Shown: in pieces, positions 53,986-61,917 of the stretch
How positions within the stretch are numbered: the first letter of the stretch is position 1
How the letters are laid out: every line of letters begins with the position of its first letter
The notes under the pieces: model-generated
The model's database searches: none
Seen by the model: only the letters and a program-made list of their open reading frames with translations
What the model was told of the DNA's origin: nothing
Made by a program: the position numbers and the translations under genes
Source of the DNA: Acidobacteriota bacterium
Lineage (GTDB): Bacteria; Acidobacteriota; Terriglobia; Terriglobales; SCQP01
Length of the DNA stretch: 64,000 nt
Direction: 5' to 3'
Assembly (NCBI GenBank): GCA_027459505.1
Contig: DAIDIE010000014.1
Coordinates: 186,001 to 250,000 of the forward strand

Positions 53986-55014
53986 ATGGCGACAGGACAA
54001 TTTGCTTTCAAACGGACGTGGCGTGCCGCTTGCGGCCAGTTCCCGCGGCTTGCGGGAGGAATGCTGTCTTTGGCGCTGCTGCTGCAGGCTGCGCAGGGAC
54101 AACAGCAAGATCCGTTGTGGAAAAACGCCAAGCTCAAACCCGAAGATAACGTCTACCTGATCGGCAAGCGCCCTGTGGGCAAAGGGCTCGACTTCTACTC
54201 GATGCAGAAGGAAATTGCCATGGGCCGCAGCCTGGCCGACCAGATCATGAAGACCGCCGTCATCGTTAAGGACCCGGTGGTGAACGAATACATCAACCGG
54301 ATGGCGCAGAACCTGGTGCGCAATTCCGACGCCAAGGTCGCCTTTACGGTCCATGTGATAAAAGACCCCAGCATTAATGCCTTTGCCTTGCCGGGCGGCT
54401 TTTTCTTTGTCAACACCGGTTTGATTCTGCAGGCCAAGGAAGAAGACGAAGTAGCGGCCGCCATGGCGCACGAGATTGGGCACGTCGCGGCGCGCCACGC
54501 CACGCGCAACGCCACCAAAGGGGAGCTGTTACAACTGGCCACCATTCCGCTCATTATTGGCGCCGGACCATCGCTGGGAGGCTTAGCCGTTCAGAACGCC
54601 ACCGACTTGATTGTGCCCTTGCAGTTTGAGCGCTTTTCCCGCGGCGCGGAACGGGAGGCCGATTGGCTCGGTACCCAGTACCTCTGGAAAGCCGGTTACG
54701 ATCCGGAGGGCATGGTGCGCGAGTTTGGCAGCCTCGAAGAGTTAGAAAAGGAAAAACCGGGTATGATAAGCCGAGCGTTTGCCAGCCACCCCCAGACGCC
54801 CGACCGGGTGGCGGCCACGGAGCGGGAGATTGCGACCATCTTGCCGCCCCGCCCGCAATACATCGTGACCACCTCGGAATTTGCGCAGGTGCAGGCGCGG
54901 CTGCGGAAATTACTGAAACATGAGGCCGTGACCACCGCACCAGGCCAGACCGCGCCTCGCCCACATTCAGGGCCGGTGGACCAGAGTGATCGCCCCCCGG
55001 TTTTGCAGCGTTGA
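53986..55014 (+). CDS. Exported M48 metallopeptidase (BepA/LoiP-like)
   Basis: A 342-residue periplasmic zinc peptidase. An N-terminal signal (GGMLSLALLLQAAQGQ) precedes the catalytic domain. The zinc motif HEIGH is at residues 162-166 and a Glu ligand is in FSRGAEREADWLGTQYL. INAFALPGGFFFVNTGLI is the family's active-site strand. Relatives degrade misassembled outer-membrane proteins. No TPR region follows, only a disordered Pro-rich tail. GAGG lies before ATG 53986. Confidence 0.9.
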   Translation: MATGQFAFKRTWRAACGQFPRLAGGMLSLALLLQAAQGQQQDPLWKNAKLKPEDNVYLIGKRPVGKGLDFYSMQKEIAMGRSLADQIMKTAVIVKDPVVNEYINRMAQNLVRNSDAKVAFTVHVIKDPSINAFALPGGFFFVNTGLILQAKEEDEVAAAMAHEIGHVAARHATRNATKGELLQLATIPLIIGAGPSLGGLAVQNATDLIVPLQFERFSRGAEREADWLGTQYLWKAGYDPEGMVREFGSLEELEKEKPGMISRAFASHPQTPDRVAATEREIATILPPRPQYIVTTSEFAQVQARLRKLLKHEAVTTAPGQTAPRPHSGPVDQSDRPPVLQR

Positions 55015-55173
55015 ACGGGAGACCGAGCCAGTAACTAGGATCACAGGCGGGGAGACACTGGACCGGGAGTAGGAATTTGTGGAGCCGCCACAATCCTTTT
55101 GGGAATGTTTCTCGTCTAAGAGAGAGTCCTGACCCCAGGCGGGCCCAGGGCAGGACATCATCGGGGGGATACT

Positions 55174-55383
55174 GTGAACACATCGCAACTGCAGAAATCA
55201 CTCGACGAGCTGCGCCAGGAACAAGCGCGCCTCAGTGAGGCCATTCGCACCCTGGAAGAGCTGATTACCGGAACCAAAAGCAGCCGCTTGAGCGCCGAGG
55301 GTCGAGCCCGCATCTCCGAGGCGGCACGCCGCCGCTGGGAAGAACACCGCCGCCTCGCCGCCCGCAAGCACCGCGCGGCTTAG
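55174..55383 (+). CDS. Small coiled-coil protein with an Arg-rich helix
   Basis: A 69-residue protein starting at GTG 55174 with GGGGGGA upstream. Residues 5-32 form a heptad coiled coil (LQKSLDELRQEQARLSEAI). The second half (SAEGRARISEAARRRWEEH) resembles the short DNA-binding helix of NUMOD-type and AT-hook-like proteins that occur alone in acidobacteria. A nucleoid or DNA-binding role is only a guess. Confidence 0.68.
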   Translation: MNTSQLQKSLDELRQEQARLSEAIRTLEELITGTKSSRLSAEGRARISEAARRRWEEHRRLAARKHRAA

Positions 55384-55396
55384 GCTCAACACTACT

Positions 55397-55885
55397 TCAG
55401 CGGCGCACTCTAGCCGGCCCACCTGCAGCCTTGGCCACCTGCCGCGCCCGGCCCCCACTTCGCCGCGCCCGGCGGCGCCGGCGATGCACCACTAACCAGT
55501 CTTTCAGACGGGCATACTGCGCCGCCGTTACAATCCCTTGCGTGAGCAGGCTCCGCTTCAAACGGTAGGGACGGCCGCCCGCAAGCAATCCCGCCCACCG
55601 CCACTCACTGCCTGGCAACCCCGCCCGCTGCGCGACGCTGGCCAGCTGCTTCAAGCTGGCATGATTGAGATCCAGTGGCCGGCGCTTCTGCTCCGGTTCT
55701 CCCCCGCGCCACCTTTGCTGACCCTGCCGCGTAACGTCAATCGGCGTGGTTGACACCGGCAACGGACGCAGCGGCACCGCAAATACCTCCTGCGCTTGGC
55801 GGCGGCAGCTCGCTAACACCCCCACCACACAGCAGCACAGCACTGGCACTGCCCACCAGCTCCCCTTTGTTCTGGCGCTGTTCAT
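55397..55885 (-). CDS. ComEA-like helix-hairpin-helix lipoprotein
   Basis: A 162-residue predicted lipoprotein (VLCCCVVGVLASC lipobox). Residues 70-130 (LDLNHASLKQLASVAQRAGL, then GRPYRLKRSLLTQGIVTAAQ) read as a pair of helix-hairpin-helix motifs like ComEA, the DNA receptor of natural transformation. A strongly basic tail (HRRRRRARRSGGRAR) could bind DNA or peptidoglycan. No com genes are nearby. Confidence 0.72.
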   Translation of the reverse strand: MNSARTKGSWWAVPVLCCCVVGVLASCRRQAQEVFAVPLRPLPVSTTPIDVTRQGQQRWRGGEPEQKRRPLDLNHASLKQLASVAQRAGLPGSEWRWAGLLAGGRPYRLKRSLLTQGIVTAAQYARLKDWLVVHRRRRRARRSGGRARQVAKAAGGPARVRR

Positions 55886-56099
55886 ACCCTCGCTGCTCCC
55901 ATTCCCATCTCAACGCGAGGATTCGCAATTGGCTATCCCCCTAAATGGGTGGGACGCTGCCAGGCTGCGACTCGAGCTTGAGTCGCGGCACGACCCTAGT
56001 AACGCAGAGACTCCATAGCTCACCGGCTTTGCCCGAAAGTCTGAGCTTGATGGGTGTCGCCCCTTCATCGCCACCAGCCCGCGTCGCATAGCTCAACAC

Positions 56100-58043
56100 A
56101 TGTCTTCCCCTATTTCGTACCTCTTGGCTTTTCGCGCCGCCGCGGGCCAAGCGCTCCGCGTCGTGTTGCTGTTGGGCAGTTCCGCTTGCCTGTTCTGTCC
56201 GCTGACAAGGGGCCCCGCACAACCCGCCACCATTCAACTCCCTTACCACGCACCTTTGCCTGAGTTGTTCCTGGAGAGCTATCCCTTTGTCTGGGTTTTG
56301 CGCACTCGTAGCTCGGGCCGCGCACTCAACTCGCTCTGCGTGCCCTTGCAACTGAACGAACGCTGGCGCATGTTTTGGAATTTCAGATTGCCGGCCCGGA
56401 GCCGCACACTGTACGCCGGCTACAGTCAGGTCCAAACCGTTACAAGCGGTTTTATCGGAATCGGCCACCTTTGGACTGGCCGCCAGGATATCTCCTTCCA
56501 GGACACCTGGCGCGCTGGCAAATCTTCATTGCACCTTGCCCGCATCATCGAGGTGACCGGAACGGCAACTGACCACTGGCATCGTTTTTTCACCACCATC
56601 GGCTTTGCGCCGCTACCCGGGTTGGGCGGAGTGCCCTACCTCTACGCTCCAGGACGAGCCAGAAGATTACAGCGAATCACCGGCATCCGCGAGGACAGCC
56701 TGCCCGAACCTGTTTTAGGCCTCTTACTGCGGGACGCGAGTTCACTGGCTCTTGCCGATGAGCAACCTATTCCGTTGAGTATGCGCGGCCGCGCTGCAAT
56801 GGGGCTGCGCTCTGGATGGAGAGATAACCAGGAGCTGGCTTATTCCTTTCCCATTGCCTCGGGCGGGCACGGCCAGAGAGGACACCGCGGATTCGTTGTG
56901 ACCTACGCACTTGCCTTTCGCTGGACCCGGCCGTCGCCCTCCTACGGTCAAGCCGCCGGACTGAGGGGGGCAACTCGAAACTTTGCCCGTCAGACTTGGA
57001 TTTGGGGTCTCTCCGAGCTGAAATTCATACCCGCCAGCGTCGACGCAAAACGCATGCTCAAACGGATCGTGGTGCAATTGGAGAACCCGTGCGCCGCTCC
57101 CGTCGCTGGCGACGCTCTTCATACCGGCATGCTGGGTGCGATGCTGGTACAAGCCTCCGATCTGTGGCGTGCGCCTGCTTTGTCCACCCGGGCTTCGTGC
57201 GGAAAGAACGCGCTGGATCATCTCAGCCGCCTGGCGCTCACACCGAATCAGCTTGACGGCGGCACGCGCGCCTTCGGCAGCGCACTCTCGTTGCCGGCCG
57301 TAAGCCGAGCCTTGGCGGAGGAACTCAATGCCTTTCACCTGGAACTCGACAACAGTGGTCTCGACCATGCGCTGTGGCTTTCACAACCCACGTTAGTCGC
57401 ACAGTAGCTGATAACCCACCAGGGCCGGGACGGGAGTTTTCCTACCTTGTGGACTCCGGCGGGTACCATTGTCCGGCGGGACCGTGTTTTCGCCGGTGCC
57501 GCGGTTCCATTTCTGGTGACGTTGTACTTTCAGCGGCACAAAAAGGCGGTGCTACGGTCAGCGGCCTTGGCTGCGGAAAGATCCTGGCTAACCTGGCAAT
57601 TGGAACGGTCCAACGGCGCCGCAAGTTCGCCGGAGAGCGCAATTGCCTTTACCGCCTGCCTGGCCATGTTCCGCGCTACGCGTCAGAGGAGTTGGTTAAT
57701 CCGTGCACATGAGGCGGCGCTGGCCACCGCTCGCCAGACGTACCTGTGGCCCGCTGCCGTTGAGACCGCCAGCGGACATCGCGGCGCAACCGCGTTAATC
57801 GGCAACTATGCGCTGCTCTACAGCCTTACCCGCCAGAAAGCGCTCAAGAAGGTCGCAGCGGCGCTGTTGCAGTTGAACAAGAAAACCTGTCGTTCACAGC
57901 TGCGCACTTTCCGGAACCGGAAATGGCTGCCCACCGAATGCAGTCGTTCCCAAACAGCAGCTTTGGCCGGTCTGCTCGACCTGCGTGAAATGACGCCGCC
58001 CCTGTACTTCGCTTTACGCGGCGACTTGCCTGCACCGGAGTAA
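56100..58043 (+). pseudogene. Unknown exported protein interrupted by an in-frame TAG
   Basis: ATG 56100 opens a frame of 435 codons to TAG 57405-57407, then the same frame continues open for another 211 codons to 58043. Around the TAG it reads LWLSQPTLVAQ-stop-LITHQGRDGSFPTLWTPAG, and HQGRDGSFPT is the kind of sequence found inside alpha/alpha-toroid proteins, so the two parts look like one protein of about 647 residues. CAG to TAG would be a single change. The N-terminus has a signal or anchor (VVLLLGSSACLFCPL). TTG 57447 could instead start a separate 198-residue gene. I do not recognise a family. prfA is present, so UAG should terminate; a recent nonsense mutation is the simplest reading. 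Confidence 0.6.
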
Positions 58044-58154
58044 GCGCGCCATTTTTTAAAAGGCCGAGGTAGAACCCGAAACTAATACCCTTCGGGCACG
58101 CGTTCCCCGTCGTTTGCGAAACCTCCCGGCCCGGGGAACGCATGCAACACGAAC

Positions 58155-58535
58155 CTACTTGCGGCGGCCGGCGTGGTGCTCACGCCTGTTTTCCCGGCGG
58201 TTTTCTCGCCGCTCGAAATGCCGCTCGCGCCGCGCAAAGCGGTACGGATGCCGCGCCAACCCCTGCTTGACGTGCGGGTGATGCGCCAGGAAGTTGGCAA
58301 AATGCGGATGCTTCTGCAGGAAGGCGGGATCGTTCGCCAGTCTCGGGTTGTGGTTCAGCTCCTTGCGCACCTGCGGATGGTGATCCAGAAAGTGATCGAG
58401 ATTGCGGAACGGATGCGCATGATCGGTATCGCTGGCGCTGGTGGTGGCGCCGGAACTGGTGCTTTGCGCTATTGCTCCCATCGAAAGTCCGCAGGCCACC
58501 AGCAACGTTGCAAAGGAAAAGGCAATCTTTTTCAT
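58155..58535 (-). CDS. Exported His/Pro-rich repeat protein
   Basis: A 126-residue secreted protein: signal peptide (IAFSFATLLVACGLSMGAIA), then a set of short repeats of the form FLxxHPxVxxxL/NPxLxxDPxFLxxHP (HFLDHHPQVRKELNHNP and following), ending in an Arg/Glu/His-rich tail (RRERHFERRENRRENRR). Such repeats are seen in acidobacterial hypothetical proteins. The regular His spacing hints at metal binding, unproven. Start ATG 58535 from the signal peptide. Confidence 0.75.
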   Translation of the reverse strand: MKKIAFSFATLLVACGLSMGAIAQSTSSGATTSASDTDHAHPFRNLDHFLDHHPQVRKELNHNPRLANDPAFLQKHPHFANFLAHHPHVKQGLARHPYRFARRERHFERRENRRENRREHHAGRRK

Positions 58536-58669
58536 AGGGCGTTTCTCCTCAAACTTCATCAGCCTGGAGGCGCTGCCTTTCGGCGGGCGGTCAATTCTTC
58601 CATCCGGGCTCACGTCTACAAACCCGGCTGCGCGGAGGAAGTTGCTGCCTGGCCGTGAAAAAACATTCG

Positions 58670-59422
58670 TCAAACCTCAAACAGTTTCCAGCCAGCATCC
58701 TGAGCGAGTTGCACGCCCGCCACTCCGGCCGGAACCCATTGAAAACCCGGAAGTAGGTGCGCCTTGAAATCGGCCAGCACTTGCGCTGCGGTGCTGCCGT
58801 GCCGTTTGGCAACTCCAGCCGCGGTGCCGGAGAGGGCGTTGTGGCAGACCCAAAAACGGGCCCCCCGCCGCGTCAGTGCCTCCCCGGTCGCCTGTTGATA
58901 CAAACCGTTGGGTGCGTCCGCACCGGCGTTGCCCTCCAGCGGACCGCTGGCGTGGTAGTAAGGATTGCCCTGTTCATGGCAGATGGGGTGCAGGTTCAGG
59001 TTCTTGGCCAGCTCGTACTTGCTCCACATCGCGTCGTCAACCGCCAATAGGACACCCCGCCCCATCAACACGGCCAGCACTCCCAGGCCCTTCGGCCCCA
59101 GATTGAACGAGAACTGAAAGGCGTTCAGCGAAGCCTGCATGTGGAAGTACAACGAGCTTTTCCCGGGCATGAGCTCGCTCAGTTCGCTGGTCTGAAAGAC
59201 CTGCTTGTGCGGCCACGTGGCGGATAAAGTGGCTTGCATCGCGGACTGGTCAAACTGACCGGGTTTAAGAACTGGCGGATGAAAGCCGGGCCCGGCGGAA
59301 GCGCATTTCCGCTCCGCAGCACCGTTCTTGACCGGCGATGATGACTCGGTTGTTGCGGCGGCCAGGCTCGCCGCCGAAGAAATGGCGGCCGCCGCCAGAA
59401 ATTGCTTTCTGCTGATTTTCAT
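58670..59422 (-). CDS. Tat-exported DsrE-like protein
   Basis: A 250-residue protein with a twin-arginine-like signal (SRKQFLAAAAISSAASLAAA; Arg-Lys rather than Arg-Arg). The mature part (SSLYFHMQASLNAFQFSFN, LGVLAVLMGRGVLLAVDDAMW, FWVCHNALSGTA, VPAGVAGVQLAQDAGWKLFE) fits the DsrE/F-like fold; the Cys in FWVCHNAL is at the usual sulfur-relay position. Members are often annotated only as Tat proteins. Sulfur handling is inference. The start is ATG 59422. Confidence 0.75.
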   Translation of the reverse strand: MKISRKQFLAAAAISSAASLAAATTESSSPVKNGAAERKCASAGPGFHPPVLKPGQFDQSAMQATLSATWPHKQVFQTSELSELMPGKSSLYFHMQASLNAFQFSFNLGPKGLGVLAVLMGRGVLLAVDDAMWSKYELAKNLNLHPICHEQGNPYYHASGPLEGNAGADAPNGLYQQATGEALTRRGARFWVCHNALSGTAAGVAKRHGSTAAQVLADFKAHLLPGFQWVPAGVAGVQLAQDAGWKLFEV

Positions 59423-59597
59423 AAGGGAACACGCCGGCCCAGATGGGGCGCGACCGTGGCCACTGTATCGCGGACGGCTGCGACAGGGCAAGCGGCTGCT
59501 CTTACCGTGGGTGCGGAGAATGACGCTGACTGGGGCGGATGGGGGGGGCAGCGGGCTGGAGGTTCGGGTTGCGGCGCCAGCACCGCAACCTGTGCAA

Positions 59598-59852
59598 TTA
59601 GGCGCGCTGCGTTGCGCGCCGGCGCTCGCGTACCACGATGCCGGCTGCGGCCAAGCCCGCCAGGACGGCCAGCACGCCCGTCGGATTCTCGGGCGAAACG
59701 TGCGGATTACCCACACCGCCCGTGCCACCGTTTCCGCACTGCTGTCCCGCGCCACCGCTGGCAGCCAACACTGGTAGGGTCAGCAGCGCCACAATACTAA
59801 CGCCACGCAACAGCCGGTATAAAGATTGGCAATAAGACCTGTGCGACACCAC
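59598..59852 (-). CDS. Small exported protein with C-terminal anchor
   Basis: An 84-residue product from GTG 59852, with AGGAG five bases upstream. A signal peptide (GVSIVALLTLPVLAASG) is followed by a Gly/Asn-rich linker and a C-terminal NPTGVLAVLAGLAAAGIVV span ending in RERRR. Pro-rich motif, membrane span and basic end together resemble PEP-CTERM-like sorting signals, though the exact motif differs. Confidence 0.6.
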   Translation of the reverse strand: MVSHRSYCQSLYRLLRGVSIVALLTLPVLAASGGAGQQCGNGGTGGVGNPHVSPENPTGVLAVLAGLAAAGIVVRERRRATQRA

Positions 59853-59932
59853 TCGTGCTCCTGATAGTTCCTGCAAAAATCCTACGTTGGCTTTATCGGT
59901 CTTTTCAAGAAGAAGCTTAGTAGTGCCGAGTG

Positions 59933-59947
59933 TGACACAAGGTGTCA
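59933..59947. promoter_or_regulatory. Palindrome upstream of the small exported protein
   Basis: TGACAC-AAG-GTGTCA is a perfect 6-bp inverted repeat about 80 bp before GTG 59852, in an AT-rich stretch. It looks like a regulator-binding site; no regulator is identified. Confidence 0.4.
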
Positions 59948-60092
59948 TGCCAAAAATTCGTTAGAGCGGCAGGAGAATTCTAGAGCTTAAAATTTTTGCA
60001 ATTCGTGCATTGATCGCACTGGGACACTCCTGGTTAGTCCAAGTCCGCGCCCAGCCCTCTACGCGTTCTCCCCGCCCCCTGAATGGCCCTGG

Positions 60093-60845
60093 CTAGTGAT
60101 GCCGTCGTGCCGCCAGGAAGCGCAGCAAGTAAAGGAAGAAGTTGATGAAATCCAGATAGATGGCGATGGCCATGTTGGCCGCCGCGCTCCAGGTGTTCTG
60201 CGGGCTCTGCTTGAGGCGCGCAAAGTCAAACAAGAAAAAGCCCGTAAAGAGCGCCATCCCCAGCAGCGCGTAGGCCTTCGACACTTGCGCAGAAAAAGAG
60301 CGGAACAGGTTCACCAGGCCAACCACGATCAACGCCAGCAGACCAAAGAAAAGGTAGGGGCCAAGTTTAGCCGTATTGATCTGGGAGTAGCTGGCCGTCA
60401 CAGCGCAACCGCCCATCACGCAGGCGGTAATGGCAAACGCGCCCGAGACGGTCTCCGCCCCCAGCGCCTCCACATACATGCTCAGCACGGGCCCCAGCAT
60501 CAGGCCTTCCAGCCAACCCCAAGCCAGCATCGCTGCCACGAGCACGGGCAAGCTCATGCGAGGCGCCAGAAATCCGATCGCCAGCATACCGACAAAGCCG
60601 GCAATCACCGCACCCCAGAACATGCCCCGCGAAAGCTTGCGGCCATGCCAGGCCCCGACCAAAGCTCCCGCCATGGTCAGCCCCAATAAGGTGAAGGTCT
60701 TGCCCGCCAGCGTGGAGGGATAGCTCAACCCCAGGGCCACGACAAACGCGATGACGCCATAGACTGTCAGCAGCGGGCCCGAAGTGAGCGAGAAGGCAGG
60801 CCGCTCCACCAGCGCCGGAGAGCGTTGCTCAATCAATTCCGTCAT
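60093..60845 (-). CDS. BAX inhibitor-1/YccA family membrane protein
   Basis: A 250-residue protein with seven membrane spans. The family signature is present near the C-terminus (IAIYLDFINFFLYLLRFLA), with the short Asp-containing stretch that forms the pH/Ca2+ sensor in relatives. YccA in E. coli modulates FtsH, and BI-1 proteins leak Ca2+. Length matches the family. It appears monocistronic. Confidence 0.93.
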   Translation of the reverse strand: MTELIEQRSPALVERPAFSLTSGPLLTVYGVIAFVVALGLSYPSTLAGKTFTLLGLTMAGALVGAWHGRKLSRGMFWGAVIAGFVGMLAIGFLAPRMSLPVLVAAMLAWGWLEGLMLGPVLSMYVEALGAETVSGAFAITACVMGGCAVTASYSQINTAKLGPYLFFGLLALIVVGLVNLFRSFSAQVSKAYALLGMALFTGFFLFDFARLKQSPQNTWSAAANMAIAIYLDFINFFLYLLRFLAARRHH

Positions 60846-60880
60846 GCACGCAGGGTAGCACAGAAAGCGCAGTGGTTACC

Positions 60881-60907
60881 GTAAGCGCTCTCAAATCAGC
60901 GGCTTGC
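60881..60907. repeat. Imperfect 27-bp direct repeat, copy 1
   Basis: GTAAGCGC, then AAATCA and CTTGC at fixed distances; 19 of 27 bases match copy 2 at 61148-61174. The two copies bracket the zinc-ribbon gene. Confidence 0.4.
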
Positions 60908-60910
60908 GGC

Positions 60911-61117
60911 TCAGGCGGCGCGGTTGCCGGGAGGGGCGCTGACCGTCAGGCGGCGTTGACAGACTTCGCAGCGATAAGCGCGGGTCGCCCCCAAGGCGCG
61001 CTCCACCCAGCGGCGGTGGGTGCGGTGCAGCATGTTGGCTTTACAGTGGGGGCATTGGGGCAGGCTCACCGTGGAGGTGGTGGGAAGCGCAACCAGTCGC
61101 GACAGAAGCGATTGCAT
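60911..61117 (-). CDS. Small zinc-ribbon protein
   Basis: A 68-residue protein with two CxxC pairs: LPQCPHCKANML and AYRCEVCQRRLTV. Between them HRTHRRWVERALG is basic. This is a four-Cys zinc ribbon as in small transcription or RNA-associated proteins. GTG 61138 is an alternative start. Function unknown. Confidence 0.68.
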   Translation of the reverse strand: MQSLLSRLVALPTTSTVSLPQCPHCKANMLHRTHRRWVERALGATRAYRCEVCQRRLTVSAPPGNRAA

Positions 61118-61147
61118 GCTCGCAGTGGTGCATTCCACTGACCAACA

Positions 61148-61174
61148 GTAAGCGCCTTAAAATCAATAACTTAC
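61148..61174. repeat. Imperfect 27-bp direct repeat, copy 2
   Basis: GTAAGCGC, AAATCA and CTTAC align with copy 1 at 60881-60907. This copy is bounded by GTAAG and its inverse CTTAC. Confidence 0.4.
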
Positions 61175-61299
61175 ATCAGAGCAAGGGGTTGGAATGGGCA
61201 AGACTTACCATGCACTACGTAACGGATTCCTACCTTGGTACTAGTCCAAAAGCGGAGCCAAAGCCGGCAAATTGTTGACTCAACCAGACGAATAAAAAC

Positions 61300-61328
61300 T
61301 TGACACTAACTGCATCAGATTGTACGCT
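61300..61328 (+). promoter_or_regulatory. Sigma70-like promoter of hsp20
   Basis: A perfect TTGACA (61300-61305), a 17-bp spacer and TACGCT (61323-61328) fit a sigma70 promoter 34 bp before the hsp20 ATG. No CIRCE element is visible. Confidence 0.65.
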
Positions 61329-61361
61329 TCAAGCATCTCAGCTTATGGAGGTTTTTCAACC

Positions 61362-61802
61362 ATGGCTACTCTTGTAAAGTGGGCTGCTTTCCCCGAACTC
61401 AATTCCTTGCACAACCAAGTCAACCACCTCTTTGAACAGGCCGTCCGCAACAATCCAGCCAACCACCTGACGGAATGGGTGCCGCGTGCCGACATCTATG
61501 AGACCGACCAGGCCTTGGTGATGGAATTCGATCTGCCCGGCGTGCAGCTGGCGGATGTCGACATTCGCATCGAAAAGGACACGCTGACCATTCGTGGTGA
61601 ACGCCACCTCAGCGCCCAGCCGGAGAGCTATCGCCGCGTGGAACGCAACGCGGGCAGCTTTACCCGCGTCTTCTCGCTGCCGGAGTTTGTCGACCAGGAG
61701 AAGATTGCGGCCAACCTGTCCAACGGCGTGCTCTCTCTGACCTTACCGAAGCGCGAAGAGACCAAGCCGAAGCAGATCCAGGTGCAGGTCAAAACCGCCT
61801 GA
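61362..61802 (+). CDS. Hsp20/alpha-crystallin small heat-shock protein
   Basis: A 146-residue holdase chaperone. The alpha-crystallin domain runs from about 42 to 135 (WVPRADIYETDQALVMEFDL; IRIEKDTLTIRGER; GSFTRVFSLPEFVDQEKIAA; the conserved NGVLSLTLPK). GGAGG lies 11 bases before ATG 61362. A sigma70-like promoter precedes it and clpB follows by 115 bp, so the two form a protein-rescue cluster. Confidence 0.95.
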   Translation: MATLVKWAAFPELNSLHNQVNHLFEQAVRNNPANHLTEWVPRADIYETDQALVMEFDLPGVQLADVDIRIEKDTLTIRGERHLSAQPESYRRVERNAGSFTRVFSLPEFVDQEKIAANLSNGVLSLTLPKREETKPKQIQVQVKTA

Positions 61803-61839
61803 CGGCTGCCGCCCTGAGCACAGCCCGGCTTCATTGACT

Positions 61840-61880
61840 CAAGGCGGGGAGGACCAACGCGTCACCCCGCCTTGGCTTTT
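61840..61880 (+). terminator. Terminator or attenuator between hsp20 and clpB
   Basis: CAAGGCGGGG and CCCCGCCTTG form a perfect 10-bp stem with a 15-nt loop, followed by GCTTTT. It could end hsp20 transcripts and allow partial read-through into clpB. Confidence 0.65.
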
Positions 61881-61917
61881 CTACAAACGTTTCTTATAAG
61901 CCCGCGGAGGTACACCT

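Noticed and set aside
57405-57407. UAG recoded as pyrrolysine or reassigned
   Set aside because: prfA is present and other genes here end in TAG. No pyl genes or methyltransferase context are seen, and the site reads best as a mutated CAG.
57447-58043. Independent 198-residue gene starting at TTG 57447
   Set aside because: There is no ribosome-binding site before the TTG and the frame is continuous with the upstream gene except for one TAG, so I treat it as the distal part of one broken gene.
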